In this document: piece by piece, positions 1-5,911 of the stretch
Layout: each line of letters starts with the position of its first letter
Numbering within the stretch: position 1 is the stretch's first letter
The notes under the pieces: model-generated
Told to the model about the DNA's origin: nothing
The model's database searches: none
Seen by the model: only the letters and a program-made list of their open reading frames with translations
Translations under genes and position numbers: made by a program
From: Deferribacteraceae bacterium
GTDB taxonomy: Bacteria > Chrysiogenota > Deferribacteres > Deferribacterales > JAISNW01
Direction of reading: 5' to 3'
NCBI GenBank assembly: GCA_031276055.1
Contig: JAISNW010000020.1
Coordinates: forward strand, 1-12,519
Length of the DNA: 12,519 nucleotides

Positions 1-914
1 GTTATCCTGTGCTAGGTTCAGTTGGTCAACGTTTTTATATTTATACAGGCTATCCAAAAGATGCTGTATTTGGCGGAAACAACGATGAAAACCGCAGCAT
101 CTGCTCTAATAAAAGCGCTTATATGACGGTTCGCGAGTGCCTGAACAAGTCTTGCAGCGGTGCGGGCGGGGTTCGTGTTGCTGAAAATATAGCCGCTATA
201 GTCGTCACAGAAGAGTTAAAGCCAATGGTAATAGGTGCGGGCACAAAGGCTAGCCCGCGGGTGATTACAATCCCCTATTCTGAAAGGTACGAAGGTTCTT
301 TCGCCCTTGCCTCGCACAACCGCCTCCGTAACGAGATCGGGTGCAATATGGGGTATATCTCCCCTAGAGAGCTGACGCCCGCATCGGTTGGAATATCATC
401 TTTTGCAGACTTCTCCCCCAGAGGTTATGTGGGGAGAACCGCCTTTACCTTCACCGTATCCCACGGTTGGTCTGTTTACTGGTGCATAGAGTGGGAACAT
501 GCAGATAAGCTCCTCTTTTACAGAAAAGACTGCAACTATCCTGCAATGGATGAGCGGTGCAATATGAGCACCCCCACAGAGCTTTCAGAACCTAATAAGC
601 GCATATTCACAGCGGATATAGCTTCTTTAGCGCGCGTGCCCGCTAGAGGCTATTGCATGAGGAAGGCTAGGGGAGAGGGCGAAGTTGATCCGGCGTTCAT
701 TACATTCGGCGCATTTCAGACCGTCCATATCAACCACGCGGGGCATAACACTAAAGATAAAGCGTGGGAGGCATTATTCGGCGGGTATGAGTTGAGGGGT
801 TTTGCATCGAGAAATTTGGCAAACCGCGGGGTATGGCATATTAACGCATATATAAGCGACCGCCCTGATATGAGCAGAATTATAGATAAAGTGCAGCTTA
901 ATCTGGTGCAATAA
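1..914 (+). CDS. Large Cys-rich protein, probable pseudopilin paralogue (5' partial)
   Basis: The reading frame is open at the window edge (first full codon at 3), so the GTG at 9 is not a credible start and the N-terminus is missing. The visible 303 residues end at TAA 912-914. They contain eight cysteines and no membrane segment. An aromatic-Cys motif (VYWCIE, about 477-494) resembles EYCFE in the gene at 2241 and CCIE in the gene at 923. A stretch ending in LRNEIGC (about 324-344) sits where those neighbours have a Cys-ending segment. The next gene starts 8 nt downstream, so this is the upstream member of the operon. I infer a fourth large prepilin-like protein whose pilin helix lies outside the window; the visible part alone is not diagnostic. 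It could instead be an unrelated secreted protein of the same operon. Confidence 0.6.
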   Translation, partial: YPVLGSVGQRFYIYTGYPKDAVFGGNNDENRSICSNKSAYMTVRECLNKSCSGAGGVRVAENIAAIVVTEELKPMVIGAGTKASPRVITIPYSERYEGSFALASHNRLRNEIGCNMGYISPRELTPASVGISSFADFSPRGYVGRTAFTFTVSHGWSVYWCIEWEHADKLLFYRKDCNYPAMDERCNMSTPTELSEPNKRIFTADIASLARVPARGYCMRKARGEGEVDPAFITFGAFQTVHINHAGHNTKDKAWEALFGGYELRGFASRNLANRGVWHINAYISDRPDMSRIIDKVQLNLVQ

Positions 915-922
915 GGGAGATT

Positions 923-2221
923 ATGGTTAAAGTTCAAGGTTTTACATTAATACAGATGACAGCCCTTATCATGATAATAGGGATAGCGGTGTTGGTATTG
1001 GCGCGCTATTTTACAGCGGACTATACTGCAAGCCATCACTCAAGGGATATTAAAACGATTGACGAGGCGGAAAAAGAGCTTCGCTACTATTTTATCAACT
1101 ATCGCATTATGCCTGAAACAACCGATATAGATATTGACGGCAATTCTAACAGCGATAAAACTTTTATGGCATATGATGAGATAAAAGAGTTGATGAGCAG
1201 CTTTAACCCGTCCAAAGCTCTTGGTATGCAGCTATTATACATGGCGGCGCAAAAAAGGGAGCGTTGGGATGGCGATATCTGTTCTGTTATCCCGCAGCCC
1301 CCCACACTTTCAGCTATCTACGGCGATGACAACTTTTCCGTATCGCTTGCCTATTGTGAAGAGGCTCTCTTAGCCGATGGGAGCTGCCCAAAGGAGAAAT
1401 ACCGCATAAATGGGCTCTTATATATTATAGCCCACCCAGGCGAAGATAGAGTATTCTCCTCAAGGATTGCAGATAATACCCTCTATATCCCCCTAGAAAG
1501 CAATGATGATATTATCCGCTACCTACCGTTAAGAGAGGGGTATGATTTAGCCCATTGCACCGACCGCATTGCAAGAGCCCCTAGACAGGATAAACGTTAC
1601 ACCAATAGAGATTTGAAGGCAGATTCCGTAAGCCGCCCTAACACAAACCCGCCGCTTATTAGAACATATACCACCATCGACGAGAATACAAAATCCCCCA
1701 GCATCTGTGAAGTTCCCAAAGAGGATCTGCACACCAGCCTGCTAAACTATGTGTTATGCACCGCTATAAATACAGGTGAAGGGGGGAGTGCAGATTCACG
1801 TTATTCCAGCTGCAAAATCCGCTTTGATGCGGTTAAGTGCTTAAAAACAAGAGCGGAATACCCCCTAAATCGTTTCGGAGAGAGTTTTCCGTTCGAAAAG
1901 TGCTGCATCGAGGTGGATAGAAGCCGCACCGAGGTAAATATTGTTCCCTCCATCCCTATGAAAAGCAACTGCACGATAAAATTTAGAAAAAATAGGGAAA
2001 GCTGCAATAACTATGAAGAAAATAGTTGGAACGATCTTAGAGGCGAAACCCCTTATCTTGAATTCTTTTCAGGATTAGCGGGCGCAGCGGGCAAACCTAC
2101 TGAACGCAATGACAACCCTATATACGCGCGCCTTTTAATTACTCTAGCAAATGGGAATAGATACTATCGGCTAAATAATGACGCCGCGATACATAGAGTT
2201 CCAACCGAGATTCCGGATTAA
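923..2221 (+). CDS. Large prepilin-like (pseudopilin) protein with Gln at position +5
   Basis: Protein of 432 residues. The start ATG at 923 is preceded by a purine-rich GGGAGA ribosome site and directly gives a class III prepilin signal: MVKVQG then cleavage before FTLIQM, followed by a hydrophobic helix to about residue 29. Position +5 of the mature protein, normally Glu, is Gln (residue 11). Loss of Glu+5 is known for GspK-type tip pseudopilins. Residues about 167-178 (YIIAHPGEDRVF) and 194-203 (NDDIIRYLPL) resemble the hydrophobic-S/A-x-G-x-N and DDIV-x-W/Y-L motifs I know from large type II secretion/type IV pilus-like prepilin proteins. Twelve cysteines, several in the C-terminal half, suggest a disulfide-stabilised extracellular head. 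The protein is 2-3 times longer than ordinary pilins. Its neighbours are the same type. The prepilin N-terminus is clear; the role at a pilus tip or as adhesin is inference. Confidence 0.82.
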   Translation: MVKVQGFTLIQMTALIMIIGIAVLVLARYFTADYTASHHSRDIKTIDEAEKELRYYFINYRIMPETTDIDIDGNSNSDKTFMAYDEIKELMSSFNPSKALGMQLLYMAAQKRERWDGDICSVIPQPPTLSAIYGDDNFSVSLAYCEEALLADGSCPKEKYRINGLLYIIAHPGEDRVFSSRIADNTLYIPLESNDDIIRYLPLREGYDLAHCTDRIARAPRQDKRYTNRDLKADSVSRPNTNPPLIRTYTTIDENTKSPSICEVPKEDLHTSLLNYVLCTAINTGEGGSADSRYSSCKIRFDAVKCLKTRAEYPLNRFGESFPFEKCCIEVDRSRTEVNIVPSIPMKSNCTIKFRKNRESCNNYEENSWNDLRGETPYLEFFSGLAGAAGKPTERNDNPIYARLLITLANGNRYYRLNNDAAIHRVPTEIPD

Positions 2222-2240
2222 TGCCTTTAAGGAAAATGTT

Positions 2241-3527
2241 ATGAAAAGCTCAAAAAATGCTTTCTCTCTGGCAGAGCTTGCTATCACTCTGCTAATCATG
2301 GGGATTATCGGCGTTGTCGCCGCTAAAACCCTCCCTGTATTAAATATGCAGCACAAAGTTATAAAGCTAGGCAGCGAACTTAGGGAGTATACCGTCTCTG
2401 TGTTAGGTTCAGCTGAAGCTGAGAGAGCTTTTGTAAGCCCTAACAACTTTACACGTTTTCCGCGCTTCAGCGGCTATACCGATATGAATGCAAATCAGTG
2501 GGGATACCTGCCTACTATAGATCTAACCCGCAGAGAGAGCGCATGCCGCATTAACCCCTCCCAGAAGATAGCTGTTGTCTACTGTAAAGGGAGTTTAGCA
2601 GCCTGCAACAATGTCTCCCAGATTAAGAGTATAGTTCAAGATGTGGGATTCTTGATGTTCTCTACAGATAAGATGTTTAGGGAGAGGTTAGGCTTTTATG
2701 TAGGTTTCCCGCAGGTAAATTATGACGGCTCGCTGTCGCTTGCAAGTTTAATCTCTCTTAGAACGCCGTTAGACTCTAATAATTACAAATATTTTGCTTG
2801 GATAGTGGTGAAGGTGGCGGCGCCTCCCTCAAAAGATCCGGTGGATGAATCCCTAATGGAGTTTACCTATCAGGAGGTTTGGGAAAAGTTAAACTGCCCT
2901 GCTCCGAAAAGCATTACCGATGGGGATATATTGAGCGTCCGCCCAGCCCCATGGGGCGCGGTGGATCAACACTACGATTTTGTGCCTATCCCTGTAAACT
3001 TCCTAAATATACCGGGCGCTGAATACTGCTTTGAAAGCAACCTAAATAGAACCTCTGATCTTGGGATAGCAAAAACCTACGAGCGGGATAACCGTTTTGT
3101 AACCGACAGCATCCTGATGCCCCCGCGAAATCCTAAAGGATCGAACTTCTGCAATAACTTAGAAAATCGTATTCCTATCTACCGCTGCGATCTGCCTGCG
3201 GTAAACAACTGGCTGGGGATAAATGGCCACACCTTTCCAACATGGTCAACTGACGCTAATACCGCTCAATACAAATGGTTTTTTTGCGGCGGGGATAGGA
3301 TGTGGGATTCCCGCAACTCACGCGATACTAAGTGGTATGAGATCAGGATAAATCCAGGAAGGGTGGATACAAGCACCGCAGATCTCTATAAATTTGAACG
3401 CTATAGGAACAACAACCGCACCTTTACCGCATATGCAAGGATTCCAGGCAGCCGCGCCCTGTTTAAGCAATCTTTTAATATGAGCGTTAGAGGCGGGATG
3501 ACCTACTACTGGGAGTTTGACAGATGA
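2241..3527 (+). CDS. Large prepilin-like (pseudopilin) protein
   Basis: Protein of 428 residues from ATG 2241. This start has an AAGGA site at 2229-2233 and immediately gives a prepilin signal: MKSSKNA, cleavage, FSLAELAITLL, with Glu at +5 (residue 12) and a hydrophobic helix to about residue 33. The frame is open upstream to 2178, but that start overlaps the preceding gene and would bury the prepilin signal, so I reject it. Eight cysteines are present, including EYCFE (about 3020-3040) and KWFFCGG near 3280. A Q-E-V-W-x-K-L-N-C segment sits in the middle, where the neighbours also have a Cys-ending segment. The last codons overlap the next gene (ATGA at 3524), a sign of translational coupling. 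Expected processing is by a PilD-type peptidase in the inner membrane, followed by assembly into a pseudopilus; no assembly ATPase or peptidase gene is visible here. Confidence 0.85.
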   Translation: MKSSKNAFSLAELAITLLIMGIIGVVAAKTLPVLNMQHKVIKLGSELREYTVSVLGSAEAERAFVSPNNFTRFPRFSGYTDMNANQWGYLPTIDLTRRESACRINPSQKIAVVYCKGSLAACNNVSQIKSIVQDVGFLMFSTDKMFRERLGFYVGFPQVNYDGSLSLASLISLRTPLDSNNYKYFAWIVVKVAAPPSKDPVDESLMEFTYQEVWEKLNCPAPKSITDGDILSVRPAPWGAVDQHYDFVPIPVNFLNIPGAEYCFESNLNRTSDLGIAKTYERDNRFVTDSILMPPRNPKGSNFCNNLENRIPIYRCDLPAVNNWLGINGHTFPTWSTDANTAQYKWFFCGGDRMWDSRNSRDTKWYEIRINPGRVDTSTADLYKFERYRNNNRTFTAYARIPGSRALFKQSFNMSVRGGMTYYWEFDR

Positions 3528-4750
3528 AAAGAGGCTACACGCTTTTAGAGGTTGCAGTCAGCCTCACAATAATAGGGATTTTAATTGCCATCGCTATAGG
3601 CAGCATCCTCCCTATGGCTATGACTAGGAGTATGAGCGAGTTTAAGATGGCAGCCGAAAACGCCAAAGGGTGGGTGGATGCTTTTATAATCTCCAATAGG
3701 CGGCTTCCTACCGAAGTTGAATTTGAAAACGCCCACCCCGTCAACAAAGACGGAGTTGCCCTTGAATATAAGGTTAATCCGAATATAGCTTCTTTTAATC
3801 TCCCAGAATTGTATCAAGGCTACAAGATAGACCGCAAAGATCCAACGAACTTTGTCTATATAAGAGCAGCCGATGACGGGCTCACCCCTGATAATGCAAC
3901 TGCACCGCCGGTAGATTTTGCTTATGCAATAGACGCCTATCATGAAGATTGGAGAGGGGGGGATAAGAAAGGGGTATACCGCCAGATATCGCGCTACTAT
4001 CAGTTTGTAAAGCTGTTGGGGGGAGTTAAGCAGCAAAACCATGTCCGCATCCTTACACAAACGCTTCCGCGGGCTAGAAGGCTGGAAAGGTATTATGCAT
4101 CGTTGCGTATTAGCGGCGGAGTTATAAAAGCTGCAGCAGATGCTGAAAAAAATTGCGACTTAGGGCGCAGCTTAGAGGTTGCAGTAGGGATAAGAGCGCC
4201 TGAACTATGGTATTCCAACTTCGGCTCTGAATCTGGTTTCAACACATGGAACACATTGAAAAATCTAACCGCCGCTTTTAGGGGGCAGCCCGGCGTCTTT
4301 GAGATAGGAACGGACTGCGGGATAGGGATCGGCAATATAAACTATAGGCGGGTATGCGATCCGTATACCTTTGAGGTAAAGAAGACGCCCGCAGCCAACC
4401 AGTGGACAAAGCTAGCCTGCACTCCAAACTCTGTAGAATACAACTTTAAGATTGCCTCTAGCGGCGTCATCCCTCCTTACTTGAAAAACTATGATTGGAA
4501 GTTTCCCCAGATGAGCAAGGATAGGGGGGCGAAGGGCGCGCTCCCAAACGGATGCGCCTATAACGCAAACGGCGCTTCAGGCGCTCTGCCTGACAGCTGC
4601 ATCGGAGGAGCGTATGTGGGAGAATACTTCTATCTGGTGGTCTTTGTGAAAGACAACAATGACATCGATGAGAACGGCAACCCTAAGATAGTTTCAAAAA
4701 GCTATCGTGTGGATACTTATCCGCTAAGAGGCTCTGATCCCGCACGGTGA
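3524..4750 (+). CDS. Large prepilin-like (pseudopilin) protein
   Basis: Protein of 408 residues starting at the ATG of an ATGA overlap with the previous gene, with GGGAG eight bases upstream. The N-terminus is a canonical short prepilin leader: MKRG, cleavage, YTLLEVAVSL, with Glu at +5 (residue 9) and hydrophobic sequence to about residue 31. A helix continuing past the membrane segment (about 35-60) leads into N-R-R-L-P-T-E, comparable to the linker of other large pseudopilins. The six cysteines all lie after about residue 200, and the C-terminal part is rich in Gly, Asn and aromatic residues, like a beta-rich head domain. It is the last gene of the operon, and transcription from the other side converges on it. 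Family membership by N-terminus is clear; the head domain is not recognised. Confidence 0.85.
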   Translation: MKRGYTLLEVAVSLTIIGILIAIAIGSILPMAMTRSMSEFKMAAENAKGWVDAFIISNRRLPTEVEFENAHPVNKDGVALEYKVNPNIASFNLPELYQGYKIDRKDPTNFVYIRAADDGLTPDNATAPPVDFAYAIDAYHEDWRGGDKKGVYRQISRYYQFVKLLGGVKQQNHVRILTQTLPRARRLERYYASLRISGGVIKAAADAEKNCDLGRSLEVAVGIRAPELWYSNFGSESGFNTWNTLKNLTAAFRGQPGVFEIGTDCGIGIGNINYRRVCDPYTFEVKKTPAANQWTKLACTPNSVEYNFKIASSGVIPPYLKNYDWKFPQMSKDRGAKGALPNGCAYNANGASGALPDSCIGGAYVGEYFYLVVFVKDNNDIDENGNPKIVSKSYRVDTYPLRGSDPAR

Positions 4751-4861
4751 TTGGGTAAACAAACTGTCTATGAAGATGCTTTTTTGCAGATTTTTGAAGA
4801 CAATAATTAGGGGGTATTATAGATTATGTGGAGTAGAGCTCTTTAAGCACAAAGAACCGCC

Positions 4862-4895
4862 GTCCACGCACCAGCCCAGTGCGCTCTGTGCGGAC
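4862..4895 (+). other. Possible hairpin with alternative pairing in the convergent intergenic gap
   Basis: Between the pseudopilin operon and flaG, CGCAC (4867-4871) can pair with either of two GTGCG copies (4879-4883 or 4888-4892). GTCC (4862-4865) can pair with GGAC (4892-4895). A 9-nt direct repeat ACAAAGAAC (4849-4857 and 4894-4902) flanks it. There is no clear U-tract, so it is not a convincing intrinsic terminator for either operon. The rest of 4751-4938 shows nothing else I can support. Confidence 0.25.
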
Positions 4896-4938
4896 AAAGA
4901 ACGATAGACGGACATAATAAACAAACTTCTTCGTTTAA

Positions 4939-5280
4939 CTAACCGAATAGGAGTTTATTTATCTCAATCCTCTTCTTTGAGAGAGCCAATGACTCCTCCG
5001 AAGGGATCTGGTGGATTACCTCATCAGTATTTGAATCGATAATCTTCACAACCAACCTGTCAAGCACCTCATCAACATTAAAGCGTCTTGATCTAGCTCT
5101 CATGAGGGTTGCTTCTTTCGCGGCGCTGCTTGCAATGCTGGGGGTTTCAACGGTGTCAACATTTACAGGGCTCGTTTTTTCAGACGGCGGCGGGTTGTAG
5201 GTGTTTCCGCTTCCTGTGTGGACAGCATAATTGGCTGTAATCTGTTCACCGGACGGCACATTTAATATCTGGCTGCTCAT
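4939..5280 (-). CDS. flaG: Flagellar protein FlaG
   Basis: Protein of 113 residues. I chose ATG 5280 because AAGGAGGT lies just upstream (5288-5295); the longer frame to 5361 would run through the fliS terminator hairpin. The first half is low-complexity, rich in Ser, Thr, Pro and Asn. The conserved FlaG domain occupies about residues 68-113: FNVDEVLDRLVVKIID, then a T-D-E-V-I-H-Q-I-P-S-E-E segment and a Leu-rich tail. FlaG proteins affect filament length or assembly and are usually encoded directly upstream of fliD. Here the gene lies downstream of fliS and is separated from it by a terminator, so it probably has its own promoter. A weak candidate is TTGATA (5332-5337), 17 nt, TAATTG (5309-5314). 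Confidence 0.88.
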   Translation of the reverse strand: MSSQILNVPSGEQITANYAVHTGSGNTYNPPPSEKTSPVNVDTVETPSIASSAAKEATLMRARSRRFNVDEVLDRLVVKIIDSNTDEVIHQIPSEESLALSKKRIEINKLLFG

Positions 5281-5287
5281 ACCTTTT

Positions 5288-5295
5288 ACCTCCTT
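5288..5295 (-). promoter_or_regulatory. Strong Shine-Dalgarno sequence deciding the flaG start
   Basis: On the minus strand this reads AAGGAGGT, complementary to the 16S 3' end, with a 7-nt spacing to ATG 5280. It fixes the flaG start and excludes the in-frame extension to 5361. Confidence 0.8.
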
Positions 5296-5344
5296 GTAAA
5301 AATATGCACAATTAGGCAGTGTAAAAAAGCGTATCAATAGTATA

Positions 5345-5378
5345 AATACAAAAGCCGGCAAAACCCACCTTGCCGGCT
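5345..5378 (-). terminator. Rho-independent terminator after fliDS
   Basis: On the minus strand AGCCGGCAA (5378-5370) pairs perfectly with TTGCCGGCT (5361-5353). The loop is eight bases and the stem is followed by the T-rich run TTTTGTATTTA. It lies about 105 nt past the fliS stop and about 70 nt before the flaG start, so it should end the fliD-fliS transcript and isolate flaG. The AT-rich stretch between the fliS stop and this hairpin holds one further small palindrome (ATGCAAGCAT, 5426-5435). Confidence 0.85.
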
Positions 5379-5482
5379 CAAGTGCTTTGTCGCCTTATAC
5401 TAATAATAAATAGATAAAAGTTTAAATGCAAGCATTTTTTTGAAAAATTTTTTGTGCTGTAAAATGTAAAAAGATTTTCGCT

Positions 5483-5899
5483 CTATCCCATCAGTTTTAA
5501 GGGCATTGCTCCAAGTTCTTTTTTCGGTTCGCTCTCTCGCGCAAGCACCTCTTTCCAAGCGTCTTTCAGCGGGGTGATTATCTTAACCACGCTCTGAACC
5601 GCTCTTACATCTTTATTTGTGTTGGCTTCTTCTAACTTCCATATCATATAGTCATATAGTTTTAAGAGCTCTTCAGCGATATCGCCGCCTGCATCAGTGT
5701 TAAGAGTGCTCATAAGCTCATAGATAATGTTTTGCGCTCTAACTAGGTTGTTATGGGAGTTCTCAATATTCTTTTCCTCCATAGCTTTTGCCGCTGTCCG
5801 CATAAATTTAATCGCAGCCTCATAGAGCAAAACTACAATCTTTGCCTGGCTTGCCCCTTCAATCTCTTGTTTTAGGTAATTCTTATAAGCTGCTGACAT
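5483..5899 (-). CDS. fliS: Flagellar export chaperone FliS
   Basis: Protein of 138 residues, normal length for FliS. FliS is a cytosolic four-helix-bundle chaperone that binds the flagellin C-terminus and prevents premature polymerisation before export. The N-terminal signature is visible: a Y-K-N-Y near residues 5-8, then A-S-Q-A-K-I-V-V-L-L-Y-E-A-A-I (about 16-30), followed by helices containing NNLVRAQNIIYEL and LYDYMIWKL. The C-terminal tail past about residue 120 is Lys/Glu-rich and variable. The gene starts 12 nt after fliD, whose stop is TAA followed at once by another TAA, and has only a moderate AGGCGG ribosome site, so it is most likely expressed from the sigma-28 fliD promoter. Confidence 0.95.
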   Translation of the reverse strand: MSAAYKNYLKQEIEGASQAKIVVLLYEAAIKFMRTAAKAMEEKNIENSHNNLVRAQNIIYELMSTLNTDAGGDIAEELLKLYDYMIWKLEEANTNKDVRAVQSVVKIITPLKDAWKEVLARESEPKKELGAMPLKLMG

Positions 5900-5911
5900 A
5901 AACCCGCCTTA

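Noticed and set aside
3581..4060. Minus-strand open frame of 159 codons
   Set aside because: Lies wholly inside the clear prepilin gene on the plus strand; no ribosome site and no recognisable family sequence.
5281..5361. N-terminal extension of FlaG
   Set aside because: Would translate through the terminator hairpin; a consensus ribosome site supports ATG 5280.
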